Source: CAZSDU01 sp964429135 (lineage in GTDB: Bacteria > Bacteroidota > Bacteroidia > Bacteroidales > FEN-979). From it: DNA of 64,000 nucleotides. Both the position numbers and the translations under genes were made by a program. Shown piece by piece: positions 36,129 to 44,523 of the stretch (positions within the stretch are counted from its first letter, which is position 1; each line of letters starts with the position of its first letter). The stretch covers positions 1 through 64,000 of the forward strand of contig CAYSAU010000011.1 of NCBI GenBank assembly GCA_964429135.1. The letters are read 5' to 3'. The notes beneath the pieces are model-generated. The model was given only the letters and a program-made list of their open reading frames with translations, was not told the DNA's origin and ran no database searches.

Positions 36129-36548
36129 TTAGGTAAGGATTTTTATCTCATAACTAAGCCTCACCGATTTCTTCAGGGTTTCCGAAACCCCGCAATATCT
36201 TTCCTGGGAAAGGCTGACCGCTTTCTGAAGCTGTTCCATCGGTAAGTCGTTTCCCCTGAATTCATAAATCAAATGGATTGTTGTAAAATGTTTTGGATGT
36301 TCTTCCGTTAAATCCCCTTCCACCCTGATGTTGAAGTATTCAGGTTCGATACGCATTTTCTTCAGAATGGCAATCACATCCATGCCGGTACAACCACCCA
36401 GGGAAAGTAAAAGCAAGGGCTTGGGCCTGGGGCCCTGGTTCTGCCCGCCAGCTTGTTCATCAGCATCCAGCATGATCTCAAAGCCGTTAACATTAGACTT
36501 AAATGCCATGCCTGAGGCCCATTGAATATCGATAGCTTGTGTTGACAT
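36129..36548 (-). CDS. OsmC-family peroxide-reducing protein
   Basis: This is a 139-residue OsmC/YhfA-like protein with the two redox cysteines of the family: LSLGGCTGMDVIAIL (near 55) and SQERYCGVSETL (near 119), plus the substrate-pocket PRPKPLLLLSL segment. OsmC proteins reduce organic hydroperoxides with thiols. It is monocistronic, with a -7 box at 36563-36570. Confidence 0.9.
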   Translation of the reverse strand: MSTQAIDIQWASGMAFKSNVNGFEIMLDADEQAGGQNQGPRPKPLLLLSLGGCTGMDVIAILKKMRIEPEYFNIRVEGDLTEEHPKHFTTIHLIYEFRGNDLPMEQLQKAVSLSQERYCGVSETLKKSVRLSYEIKILT

Positions 36549-36562
36549 AGTTTTGTTTTTTA

Positions 36563-36570
36563 CAAAGATA
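36563..36570 (-). promoter_or_regulatory. -7 box, TATCTTTG, for osmC-like gene
   Basis: Minus-strand TATCTTTG fully matches TAnnTTTG, 15 bases before the ATG at 36548. Confidence 0.5.
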
Positions 36571-36690
36571 AAAACATTTAGTGATAATAAAGCGATTTAA
36601 TCGAATATTCATTATCTTGGCATACATTTTTCTTAGTCCTCTCATCTTCAATCATCAGCGAAATAATCAAAACTTTAGAATATAATTGAA

Positions 36691-36907
36691 ATGGTTTTTA
36701 TAGCCAATCTATGGCTTTTTCTGGTTGTTCTCGCAACTGTTCTGGCCAATAAATTAAAATTTTATGCTACTGATCGAAATTTGTAAAGGTGCACTGGCCG
36801 GAAGTGCGGTTATTCCCACAATTATTGCTACTTTTGCATTTCTGCCCAGGCATCTGTTGAAAATTCCTTCAGTGGATGAAGAAATTTGCAGCTTGACAAT
36901 GATCTGA
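36691..36907 (+). other. Gap with two overlapping membrane-type small frames
   Basis: The 405-base gap before enolase (36549-36953) contains two short overlapping plus-strand frames. One at 36691-36786 encodes 31 residues beginning MVFIANLWLFLVVLATVLAN; another at 36764-36907 encodes 47 residues (MLLIEICKGALAGSAVIP, then TIIATFAFLPRHLLKIPS). Both are hydrophobic and could each form one membrane helix. They may be small membrane proteins or pieces of a frameshifted gene. Neither has a recognised family. Confidence 0.3.
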
Positions 36908-36953
36908 CTGATGTAAAGCAGTTTGAAATTAAATCACAATAAACTGTAAAATT

Positions 36954-38234
36954 ATGGAAATAGAACAAATCAATGCCATCGAAATCCTCGATTCAAGAGG
37001 GAATCCTACAATTGAAGCAGTGTTGACCCTCGAAGACGGCACTATGTCACGAGCTATGGTGCCCAGCGGAGCATCTACGGGTGAACGCGAAGCATGTGAG
37101 TTGCGTGATGGCGATAAAAGCCGGTATGGTGGAAAGGGCGTGTTGAAAGCGGTGGAAAACGTCAATACCATCATCGCTCCTGAATTGGTTGGAAAGTATT
37201 TTGTTAACCAGCGTGAACTTGATTATTTCATGATCGGACTTGATGGTACAGAGAATAAATCAAAGCTTGGGGCCAATGCCATTCTGGCGGTTTCCATGGC
37301 CTATGCAAGAGCTGAAGCCGAAAGCGCCGGGCTTCCGCTGTATCAATACCTTGGAGGAACCAACGCTCATGTACTGCCTGTTCCCTGCATGAATGTAATC
37401 AATGGCGGTAAACATGCCGATAATAATGTTGATTTTCAGGAATTCATGATCGCACCCCATGGGGCTAAATCTTTTACCGAATCCATCCGCATGGGGATGG
37501 AAGTGTTTCACACCCTGAAATCTGTGCTTAAATCCAAGGGGCTGAGTACAGGGGTAGGAGATGAAGGCGGTTTTGCACCTGACTTAAAATCCAATGAAGA
37601 AGCTGTGGAAATGATTCTCGAAGCCATTCACAAAGCAGGTTATAAACCAGGTGAAGACGTCAGTATCTGTCTTGACCCTGCAGCCAGTGAAATGTGGGAA
37701 GACGGACAGTACAAATTCTTTAAAAGTTCACAAAAGCTGGTTAGCAGCGATCAAATGATTCAACTTTGGGAAAAATGGGTTGCCCAATATCCCATCGTTT
37801 TACTTGAAGATGGTTTGGCTGAAAACGACTGGAATGGATGGGAAAACCTGACCCGATCACTGGGAAACAAGATCGAAATCGTGGGCGATGACATTTTCTG
37901 TACCAACAAGTCTATTTTGGCCAGAGGAATCAAACAGCATGTTGCCAATTCGGTACTGATCAAGCTGAACCAAATAGGGACCGTCACTGAAACCCTGGAA
38001 ACAATAGAATTGGCTTACCGAAACAATTATAATTGTTTTGTATCTCATCGCAGCGGCGAAACAGTAGATAGTTTCATTTCTGACCTTACAGTAGCCGTTA
38101 ATGCCGGTCACCTGAAAACCGGAAGCGGATGCCGGGGAGAAAGGGTAGAGAAATTTAACCAACTGATGCGCATCGAAAACGAAATGGGCGCGATTTCAAA
38201 GTTTGCAGGGTTACCCGCTTTTAAAAACAGATAA
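36954..38234 (+). CDS. eno: Enolase
   Basis: This 426-residue protein is enolase, which converts 2-phosphoglycerate to phosphoenolpyruvate in glycolysis. Visible family motifs are ILDSRGNPTIEA, VPSGASTGEREACELRDGD (mobile loop with Ser and His/Glu region), GVGDEGGFAPDL, the Mg-binding Asp in SICLDPAASE and LLEDGLAENDW, the catalytic Lys in LIKLNQIGT, and SHRSGETVDSFISDL. The length is standard. It appears to be monocistronic. Confidence 0.98.
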   Translation: MEIEQINAIEILDSRGNPTIEAVLTLEDGTMSRAMVPSGASTGEREACELRDGDKSRYGGKGVLKAVENVNTIIAPELVGKYFVNQRELDYFMIGLDGTENKSKLGANAILAVSMAYARAEAESAGLPLYQYLGGTNAHVLPVPCMNVINGGKHADNNVDFQEFMIAPHGAKSFTESIRMGMEVFHTLKSVLKSKGLSTGVGDEGGFAPDLKSNEEAVEMILEAIHKAGYKPGEDVSICLDPAASEMWEDGQYKFFKSSQKLVSSDQMIQLWEKWVAQYPIVLLEDGLAENDWNGWENLTRSLGNKIEIVGDDIFCTNKSILARGIKQHVANSVLIKLNQIGTVTETLETIELAYRNNYNCFVSHRSGETVDSFISDLTVAVNAGHLKTGSGCRGERVEKFNQLMRIENEMGAISKFAGLPAFKNR

Positions 38235-38243
38235 AACGAAGGT

Positions 38244-38636
38244 TTAGTTTTTTGGTCCTTTGCCGGAGCCGGGACCATTGCCCAACTCGCGACCCTGACC
38301 ACAACACTTCCCTTTTTCCGCTCCCTGACCGCATCTATGACGTAAGCCTTGTCCGCAACAACCATTGCCTTTGCCTTTTCCCAGTGTGGCCCGGTTGTCA
38401 CAAACGCCATCACCGTTTTTGTCGACAAAGTTAGCCCCTTTTCCCGCTGTGCCACGGGCTTCATAATTGTCACAGACCCCATTCTTATTGGTGTCAACGA
38501 ATTTTCCCTGAGGTGTTGTGACCGCGCTTGTCGTTTTTTTGACATCTTTTGAGGTCACCTGGTTCTGAGCAAAAGTCAGTGTGGTGAAAAGTGTAACTGC
38601 TGTAAAGCTCAGGATGATTTTCTTGAACGTTTTCAT
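38244..38636 (-). CDS. Secreted protein with EF-hand-like calcium loops
   Basis: This is a 130-residue protein with a signal peptide (MKTFKKIILSFTAVTLFTTLTFAQ). It has two loops of the form D-x-N-x-[N/D]-G-x-C-D-N (FVDTNKNGVCDNYE, near 47-60, and FVDKNGDGVCDNRA, near 71-84), like EF-hand or dockerin calcium loops with an added Cys. The C-terminus is Gly/Lys/Cys-rich (GKGKGNGCCGQGLRHRCGQG and similar repeats ending GPGSGKGPKN). It is probably exported and metal-binding; the role is unknown. Confidence 0.65.
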   Translation of the reverse strand: MKTFKKIILSFTAVTLFTTLTFAQNQVTSKDVKKTTSAVTTPQGKFVDTNKNGVCDNYEARGTAGKGANFVDKNGDGVCDNRATLGKGKGNGCCGQGLRHRCGQGAEKGKCCGQGRELGNGPGSGKGPKN

Positions 38637-38719
38637 GTTTTGCGTTTTAATTTTTAGTTTTGTTTTAATACTTTGACAATAAAAATCAGCAAAACTTGCG
38701 GCTTATCATAAGATCATGG

Positions 38720-38761
38720 AAAAAAACAATGCCATGGATCAGGAAAGATCTCATGGCATTG
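38720..38761 (-). terminator. Rho-independent terminator after peroxiredoxin gene
   Basis: A perfect 10-bp stem, CAATGCCATG (38727-38736) with CATGGCATTG (38752-38761), extended by a GATC/GATC pair in the loop, is followed on the minus strand by a run of seven T. It ends the PLP lyase-peroxiredoxin transcript. Confidence 0.88.
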
Positions 38762-38813
38762 CATGTAACGAAAAAAACTGTTTGGAATAAATTAATTCAG
38801 CCCGGGATGATGG

Positions 38814-39503
38814 TTAAATCTTATCCTTGCTTAATTTTTTTGTGCAGAAGAACCAATCATAACACGTCACGTCAGGATCTTTGGTTTCCATACGGTCTTT
38901 TGCGACGCCACAGGAACCGGCAGTCGGGACGATGACATCATCGCCGGGGCGCCAGTCGGCGGGCATGGCGACCTGAAATTTATCAGCCGTTTGCATGGCT
39001 ATCAGGGCGCGTTTGAGTTCGTCAAAGTTTCTTCCCAGCGAAAGAGGATAATAGATCATGGCACGTATGATTCCTTTGGGATCAATGAAAAAAACAGCCC
39101 TCACGGCCTTGGTATTACTTTCCCCGGGTTGAATCATCCCGTACTTTTTGGCCACTTCCATGGTGATATCCTCGATCAGCGGGAAAGTGACTTCCACATT
39201 TTTCATCCCTTTATAAACGATCTTTTCTTTAATCGTGCGGAGCCAGGCAATGTGGCTGTATAAACCGTCAACCGATAAACCGACAAGCTCGCAATTCAGG
39301 GCTTTGAAATCACCCTGCATGGAGGCAAAAGTCATGAATTCTGAAGTACAGACTGGTGTAAAATCAGCCGGATGGCTGAAAAGAATCACCCACTTTCCTT
39401 TGTAATCTGCCGGAAAATTAATGTCGCCTTGTGTGGTTACAGCTTTGAATTCCGGAGCAGGATCCCCGATTCTGGGTAAAGCAATCACTTGATTTGTTTC
39501 CAT
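38814..39503 (-). CDS. Peroxiredoxin, Prx6/archaeal type
   Basis: This is a 229-residue peroxiredoxin. The peroxidatic Cys52 lies in SHPADFTPVCTSEF. The long C-terminal arm (DWRPGDDVIVP...GSCG...DVTCYDWFFC) has extra cysteines near 207 and 213, as in archaeal Prx6-type enzymes that use an intramolecular disulfide. It reduces hydrogen peroxide and organic peroxides. It is 22 bases after the PLP lyase gene and shares its promoter and the palindromic operator there. Confidence 0.93.
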   Translation of the reverse strand: METNQVIALPRIGDPAPEFKAVTTQGDINFPADYKGKWVILFSHPADFTPVCTSEFMTFASMQGDFKALNCELVGLSVDGLYSHIAWLRTIKEKIVYKGMKNVEVTFPLIEDITMEVAKKYGMIQPGESNTKAVRAVFFIDPKGIIRAMIYYPLSLGRNFDELKRALIAMQTADKFQVAMPADWRPGDDVIVPTAGSCGVAKDRMETKDPDVTCYDWFFCTKKLSKDKI

Positions 39504-39525
39504 AATTACTGGCTTTAATAATGGG

Positions 39526-40716
39526 TTAATATTTCCCGATGTTTTTCATACTGTTTTCAAGATCGGAGATGATGTCACTGACATCTTCTATACCGATCGC
39601 CAAACGGATCAGGTCATCGGTTATACCTGCTTTTTGTTTGTCTTCATGGGAAACTTTTGCATGGGTCATGGAAGCCGGATGCTGGATCAGCGTTTCGACA
39701 CCGCCAAGGGATACGGCCAGCAAAGCAAGATGTACATGGTCGAGCATTTCTTTGGCAGCGGCATAACCACCCTTCAATCCGAAACTGATCATGGACCCAT
39801 CGCCCTTCATTTGTTTTTTACCGATTTCATACTGAGGATGAGATTCAAGTCCGGGATATTTGATCCAGGCCACTTTGGGATGATGCTCCAGGAATTTGGC
39901 CACTTCACGTGCGTTTTGTTGCGCTTTGTCAATGCGAATGCCCAGGGTTTTCAGTCCACGAAGAACCATATAGGCCTGGTGAGGATCCATGTTGCAACCC
40001 AGCAATATCATCATATTCCGGAGTTTATCATACAGCAGTTTCTCTTTGGCGATGATGATACCAGCCACGATATCGGCATGGCCGTTGATGAATTTCGTCA
40101 TGGAATGGAATACGACATCTGCACCCAAATCCAGTGGATTTTGAAGATAGGGGCTGCAAAATGTATTGTCTACTACCAGGATAATTCCGTGTTTATGTGC
40201 AATTTCAGCGCAGGCAGCCAGGTCCGTGATGTCCATGGTAGGGTTGGCCGGGGTTTCAATGTACAATATTTTGGTATTCGGTCGAATGGCCTTTTCAATG
40301 GTCGCTGTATCCGTTGTGTTGATATAGGTGGATTGTAGTCCGAAACGGATAAGTTGTTTTTCCATGATTCCCCGGGCCGGTCCGTAAATCGCATCGGTGC
40401 TTACAATATGATCCCCCTGGCTCATCAGTCCGAGGTAAATCGTGCTGGCGGCTGCCATGCCTGAACCTACAGCAATTGCGCCATAACCATTTTCCAGGAC
40501 TGCCAGTTGACGTTCCAGGGCGTTAATGGTAGGATTTCCGATTCGGGTATAAATATATCCGTCGCTTTCACCGGCAAAACAGCGGGCCCCCTCATCGGCA
40601 GTGTGAAAAGAAAATGTAGAGGTTTGGTAAATCGGTACCGTGGCGGAATTGAATTGATCTTCGATTTCTCCGGCGTGGATCAGCTTTGTGTTAAAGCCTG
40701 CATTCTCATGATTCAT
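39526..40716 (-). CDS. Cys/Met metabolism PLP enzyme (methionine gamma-lyase-like)
   Basis: This is a 396-residue trans-sulfuration-family PLP enzyme. It has YTRIGNPTINALERQLAVLENG, the cofactor-binding GSGMAAASTIYL, the active-site Tyr in TDAIYGPARG, the Asp pairing with PLP in LVVDNTFCSPYLQNP and the Schiff-base Lys in SMTKFINGHADIVAG (near 208). The family includes methionine gamma-lyase, cystathionine gamma-lyase and gamma-synthase; the exact activity cannot be fixed. Methionine gamma-lyase or a homocysteine/cysteine desulfhydrase would release reduced sulfur. It is the first gene of an operon with a peroxiredoxin, and its promoter carries a 14-bp palindrome also found upstream of DUF134. 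Confidence 0.88.
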   Translation of the reverse strand: MNHENAGFNTKLIHAGEIEDQFNSATVPIYQTSTFSFHTADEGARCFAGESDGYIYTRIGNPTINALERQLAVLENGYGAIAVGSGMAAASTIYLGLMSQGDHIVSTDAIYGPARGIMEKQLIRFGLQSTYINTTDTATIEKAIRPNTKILYIETPANPTMDITDLAACAEIAHKHGIILVVDNTFCSPYLQNPLDLGADVVFHSMTKFINGHADIVAGIIIAKEKLLYDKLRNMMILLGCNMDPHQAYMVLRGLKTLGIRIDKAQQNAREVAKFLEHHPKVAWIKYPGLESHPQYEIGKKQMKGDGSMISFGLKGGYAAAKEMLDHVHLALLAVSLGGVETLIQHPASMTHAKVSHEDKQKAGITDDLIRLAIGIEDVSDIISDLENSMKNIGKY

Positions 40717-40766
40717 AGAAGTATATTTTAGGTTAATGGTAAAATAGTTTTAGTTTACAAAAGTAA

Positions 40767-40780
40767 TGAACAAATGTTCA
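40767..40780. promoter_or_regulatory. Palindromic operator TGAACAAATGTTCA
   Basis: This perfect inverted repeat with a two-base centre overlaps the probable transcription start just downstream of the -7 box at 40786-40793. Its arms and flanks (AA before, TAATA after) are the same as those of the site at 51618-51631, so one repressor probably binds both. Confidence 0.6.
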
Positions 40781-40785
40781 TAATA

Positions 40786-40793
40786 CAAAGATA
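40786..40793 (-). promoter_or_regulatory. -7 box, TATCTTTG, for PLP lyase operon
   Basis: Minus-strand TATCTTTG fully matches TAnnTTTG and lies five bases upstream of the palindrome. A second possible box, TACTTTTG on the minus strand (40758-40765), lies on the other side of the palindrome. Confidence 0.55.
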
Positions 40794-40824
40794 ATTTTTT
40801 CCCGCTTCCTTCCCATTTTTATAT

Positions 40825-41895
40825 TTAGCCTGCGCCTGTTTTTAAACCGCTTGTTTTTTCGGGTTGTCCCAGGATTTCTCCCTGGGCTCCAGTGAATTTT
40901 TTTGAAGGATCATATGCTATCCCGAGTTTCCGTAAAAGAGGTTCTGTATCCACCTGATGGAGTTGCAAACCTAGATCCCATGGATTGTATCCTAAAACCA
41001 ATCCGGCCACTTCCTCATAAGTCAGGACAGGAATGCCATAACCATCAGTATCGTATGTTTTATTTTCGGTTTCGCTGATGACATATTGCCAGCGGTCGAG
41101 GAAAAAAGTACAACCCGGGCAATTGGAGAGAATCATATCGGGATGGTAAGCCTGCATGGATTCAAATTTCAGCTTTGAGTTCGACAGAGAATATCCGCGG
41201 TTCTGTTTCAAAAGGTATTGTCTGAATCCGAATCCGCAGCAATGACGACGTTCAGGATAATCCACCTGAGCTCCGCCCCAGGCATCTATTAAACCGGCAA
41301 GAACATAGGGATATTCAGCTCCGCCAATACCTTTCACGGGAAAAATCTTCGCGTAATGACAGCCGATATGATCCACAATATTAAGGGATTCGCCCGTGAG
41401 GTGATGGACAAGCCTGACTTTGGCTTTGTCGGCAATCTGATGCCTGAATTTATAAATGATATCACTTGTATGAACCAGGTTAACCGGAATTTTAAAGGTC
41501 TTTCCGGTGGCCTTGAACAGGGCATCTCTTGTTTTCTGTTCTTCTTCCGGGAAGTGTTTCCAGGTTTCCAGTATCTCGGTGTAAATACCGAAGGAGGTAA
41601 CACAGGAACAAACAAAATTTTCATATCCCGCCTCTGTCATCAGGGCAAACTGTCGGGCGACGACGGTCATGGTGGTTTCAAAAGGAAGGATTCCTGAATG
41701 ATAGGCAATACCGGTGCAAGTGGTTTGTTCGGGATCGTCAAAAATATCCTTCCCCAGCTCTTCTCTCAGAATTTTAAGAAATACCGTTTCGGAAGCGGGA
41801 AAAAAATTCTGTCGGATGCAGGAACGTGCATAGTAATAATGATCATCGGCAATTTCTTTCTGATAAGATAACCATTTCTGACTTTTATTGACCAT
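40825..41895 (-). CDS. HdrB-like heterodisulfide reductase subunit
   Basis: This is a 356-residue protein with two cysteine-rich (CCG) domains. The second is canonical: RHCCGFGF, then SNCPGC. The first is a variant: ARSCIRQNF, TTCTGIAY (Cys-Thr-Gly in place of Cys-Cys-Gly) and VCSCVTSF. HdrB subunits hold noncubane [4Fe-4S] clusters that reduce disulfides in heterodisulfide reductases and related complexes; the altered first domain may bind a different cluster. The gene overlaps HdrC by 11 bases and is the last of the eleven-gene cluster. Confidence 0.85.
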   Translation of the reverse strand: MVNKSQKWLSYQKEIADDHYYYARSCIRQNFFPASETVFLKILREELGKDIFDDPEQTTCTGIAYHSGILPFETTMTVVARQFALMTEAGYENFVCSCVTSFGIYTEILETWKHFPEEEQKTRDALFKATGKTFKIPVNLVHTSDIIYKFRHQIADKAKVRLVHHLTGESLNIVDHIGCHYAKIFPVKGIGGAEYPYVLAGLIDAWGGAQVDYPERRHCCGFGFRQYLLKQNRGYSLSNSKLKFESMQAYHPDMILSNCPGCTFFLDRWQYVISETENKTYDTDGYGIPVLTYEEVAGLVLGYNPWDLGLQLHQVDTEPLLRKLGIAYDPSKKFTGAQGEILGQPEKTSGLKTGAG

Positions 41896-42517
41896 CCTTC
41901 ACTCCTTTCCGACAGGCGTCTTCAATTAACTCAAATCGGCTTATAGCTCCTGTTTCAAGAAAGATTGCCTTTAAATCGGCCAGGGATTGTTCGGATATTG
42001 TTCTCAGTGTTCCAGCCCCGGCTTTATGATAATTTGCGCCTAAGCGATCAAGCATGGCGACTCTGTTTTCCCGGTACCATTCCCAAACCGGGCCTTGTTC
42101 AGGAAATTTTTCGGTGTCAATTTCATCAATAAAAACACAATACCCGTATTTAAGCATATGTTCTCCCACGGTACGCTTGATGGACAATTGCAGTTTCCCT
42201 TGTTCTGACTCGGCAAATAAAGCTGTTTTGATCGACAAGGCACGAAGCGATTGAATGATGTATCCGGGAGTATTTCCCCTGGGGCATCGGGTCTTGCAAG
42301 AGAGGCATTCGCCACATCGCCATATCGTATCGCTTTTAAGGAGTTGCTCGAGCAGGGATTCATCTCTTCTTTGGACCGTTTCCACGACCATACGGGGATC
42401 ATAGTCGCTGAATTGTGCGGCCGGACAGATGGCAGTACAGGTACCGCAACTGATGCAGGCTGTCAATCCTTCTTTAAACCGAATATCATCGGCAAGTTCT
42501 TCAAGATATGTTTTCAT
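41885..42517 (-). CDS. HdrC-like iron-sulfur subunit
   Basis: This is a 210-residue protein with two [4Fe-4S] binding motifs, CISCGTCTAICPA (about 21-33) and CGECLSCKTRCPRG (about 67-80), in the HdrC arrangement, followed by a helical C-terminal region. HdrC passes electrons from HdrA to HdrB. Its first base overlaps the last of the upstream permease gene. Confidence 0.9.
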   Translation of the reverse strand: MKTYLEELADDIRFKEGLTACISCGTCTAICPAAQFSDYDPRMVVETVQRRDESLLEQLLKSDTIWRCGECLSCKTRCPRGNTPGYIIQSLRALSIKTALFAESEQGKLQLSIKRTVGEHMLKYGYCVFIDEIDTEKFPEQGPVWEWYRENRVAMLDRLGANYHKAGAGTLRTISEQSLADLKAIFLETGAISRFELIEDACRKGVKDGQ

Positions 42518-43368
42518 TAAAAACCGGTTAAAAACATGATCAATCCCAGGGATGTTCCTATCCCAAGGTTCACAGCCTTGAGAAACAGAGAATCTTTGAT
42601 GGAATAAGACAACATGGGTAACATGCCATGACCATCCTGGACAAATGCACTGGTGAAGAGTACAGAGAATGGAATAAGCCCGGTGGCATAAAGACTGATA
42701 AATATCATATGGGGACCCGATTCAGGGATAAGTCCCATGAGTGCCGCAATGAGCAGTAAAACCAGAGGGTATTGCGTGGAGAAGGAATCAAAGTGAAAAT
42801 AATGGATCCCGAATTCGACAAAAAGCATGGCGCCGAAAGTCCAAAGGATAGTTTTCCACAAATGTTTCCTGATGATATGATTCCATACGTGTTCCCGGAT
42901 AAAATGAGAAAACCCTTTTTCCATGGGGTGTATCTGTTGCTCCTTACAATCGGAACAGGTTTGGAATTTGGTTTTTTTAATCAACAAGTCGGTGATCCAT
43001 CCGACCAGAACTCCCAGGACGAAAAGAATAAGGATCAGAATGATGGCAGTTTTAGGGAACAAGGCAAGCATGACGAATGCTTCATCCCCTGAAGCTGCTG
43101 CCATTGCGCCAGTCAGGGCCCCCAGGGTGATCAGTCCATGAACATATAAAGAAACATTGGTAAAAGCGCCAAAACAACCTGGCAGGGCTCCGATGGATGA
43201 GGCAACCATGTATTGCTTTATCCTGGGTCCATTTCGTAAAAATTTGGTAATCCGGCCTTTGGTCCATACGTTCAGCAAATCAACCATCACCATCATGGTA
43301 AATACAAGAAAAGTGATCTTCAGGGTTTCGACTAAGACATTGATCAAAATCGGGAGTATTTCTGCCAT
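42517..43368 (-). CDS. ArsP_2-like 10-TM permease
   Basis: This is a 283-residue membrane protein with about eight to ten helices. It has the two Gly/Pro-rich repeats SSIGALPGCFGAFTNVSLYVHG and ALMGLIPESGPHMIFISLYATG that mark the ArsP_2/DUF2899 (putative metal or thiol-compound exporter) family, with a cytoplasmic loop containing CSDCKEQQ. The substrate is not established. Its place inside an Hdr operon, overlapping hdrC by one base, suggests it moves a sulfur- or metal-containing compound linked to the redox complex (inference). A -7 box upstream may allow separate transcription with hdrCB. Confidence 0.75.
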   Translation of the reverse strand: MAEILPILINVLVETLKITFLVFTMMVMVDLLNVWTKGRITKFLRNGPRIKQYMVASSIGALPGCFGAFTNVSLYVHGLITLGALTGAMAAASGDEAFVMLALFPKTAIILILILFVLGVLVGWITDLLIKKTKFQTCSDCKEQQIHPMEKGFSHFIREHVWNHIIRKHLWKTILWTFGAMLFVEFGIHYFHFDSFSTQYPLVLLLIAALMGLIPESGPHMIFISLYATGLIPFSVLFTSAFVQDGHGMLPMLSYSIKDSLFLKAVNLGIGTSLGLIMFLTGF

Positions 43369-43403
43369 AAAAATGAGGTTAATTCCTGATGCGTTTAATC
43401 CTG

Positions 43404-43411
43404 CAAAAATA
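43404..43411 (-). promoter_or_regulatory. -7 box, TATTTTTG, internal promoter of Hdr cluster
   Basis: Minus-strand TATTTTTG fully matches TAnnTTTG and lies 36 bases before the permease ATG at 43368, in the only gap of about 100 bases within the cluster. Confidence 0.4.
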
Positions 43412-43470
43412 CTGAAGGTTTTTCAAACAGGATGGGGATTTCTGGATGAAAAATCGCGCTTCAGTTTCAT

Positions 43471-44523
43471 TCATTTGTTTTTTTCAACGATTTTTTCAAA
43501 GTACATCGCGAAGGATCGATATAGAAAATGAGTCCATTTTCCAAAGGGGACGATAATCATTGCCCATTGGGCGAGAATGATCAGATGAAACAAATAAACC
43601 CAGAAGTATCGTTCAAGCCATCCGGCATCAATGAACAAGCGGACGGTAAAAGCGCTTAATCCCATCAGTAATAACCAGATAATAAAAAACCAGTCGGATG
43701 CCTGGGAAAATTTACTGACTTCCTTGCTTTTTTTTACCCTTTCCAGAACAAAAATAATGGTGATGGTAAAAATGATAAAGCTTTCCAGGTAACCCAGAAG
43801 AATGATAAACAGGTTTTCTGTAGCAAACCAGTCGAGAAAAACAGTGGTAAAAAGCAAAGCTAAATATCCAAAAACCAGTACCAAATGTTCAAACCATCGG
43901 ACTTGATTATCATCACAGCCAAGGGATCTTTTTTGAGTGAACATGTGAATAAATAAATCCTTAAGTGCGGAGAAGTAGCTTTTCAAACTTGTTCTTATTC
44001 CAGGCTTTAAAATAACCAGCCACCACATCCGGATCAAATTTGGCAGAAGAATGAGGAGGAATACGGATCCAATCGCGATCATTTCAAATAAATGACCCCA
44101 ATGCATGAGGTTTACAGGATTGAAATCCTCTTTCCAGGCATAGCTTATAATGCCCGCCGCGATCAGTAAAAAAGCGATTAAGGTCAAACGCGTGGATTTA
44201 TACAATAGACCGGATAAGCCTGTCCAGTCATACTTAGAGGTCAGCCAGCGTCTGAGAGACATCATTAATTCACCCGGATTGGCGGTCTGGGGGCAATGGG
44301 TGGTACATTCTCCGCAATAATAACAAAGCCAGGGTTTAAGAGAAGATTTAAGCTCATCCTCCAGGCCCAGAACACCATACCTGACCATTTCACGGGGAAA
44401 AGAATTTTCTTCAGTCGACAAAGCACATACTGCAGTGCAGTTTCCACAGTTGTAGCAGGCCGTAAAATCAACGGCTCCATATTTCTTTAACTGATTTCCT
44501 AACTTTGTTTTTATTCTTGACAT
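43471..44523 (-). CDS. QmoC-like membrane subunit (ferredoxin + cytochrome b fold)
   Basis: This is a 350-residue fusion. The N-terminus has two [4Fe-4S] motifs, CYNCGNCTAVCAL (about 21-33) and CYYCGECTTHCPQ (about 68-80), as in HdrC. From about 110 there are six membrane helices (LTLIAFLLIAAGIISYAW, FLLILLPNLIRMWWLVIL, LVLVFGYLALLFTTVFLDW and others) with conserved His suited to heme b, as in HdrE/NarI. This layout is that of QmoC, which links the flavoprotein subunits QmoAB to the quinone pool. It overlaps the winged-helix gene by one base. Confidence 0.9.
   Translation of the reverse strand: MSRIKTKLGNQLKKYGAVDFTACYNCGNCTAVCALSTEENSFPREMVRYGVLGLEDELKSSLKPWLCYYCGECTTHCPQTANPGELMMSLRRWLTSKYDWTGLSGLLYKSTRLTLIAFLLIAAGIISYAWKEDFNPVNLMHWGHLFEMIAIGSVFLLILLPNLIRMWWLVILKPGIRTSLKSYFSALKDLFIHMFTQKRSLGCDDNQVRWFEHLVLVFGYLALLFTTVFLDWFATENLFIILLGYLESFIIFTITIIFVLERVKKSKEVSKFSQASDWFFIIWLLLMGLSAFTVRLFIDAGWLERYFWVYLFHLIILAQWAMIIVPFGKWTHFLYRSFAMYFEKIVEKNK

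Noticed and set aside
38108..38545. Basic 145-codon frame on the minus strand
   Set aside because: Overlaps both enolase and the signal-peptide protein at 38244-38636, which is the credible frame.
39634..40338. Open frame of 234 codons on the plus strand
   Set aside because: Lies entirely opposite the PLP lyase gene; its translation has no domain-like pattern and the sense gene is unmistakable.
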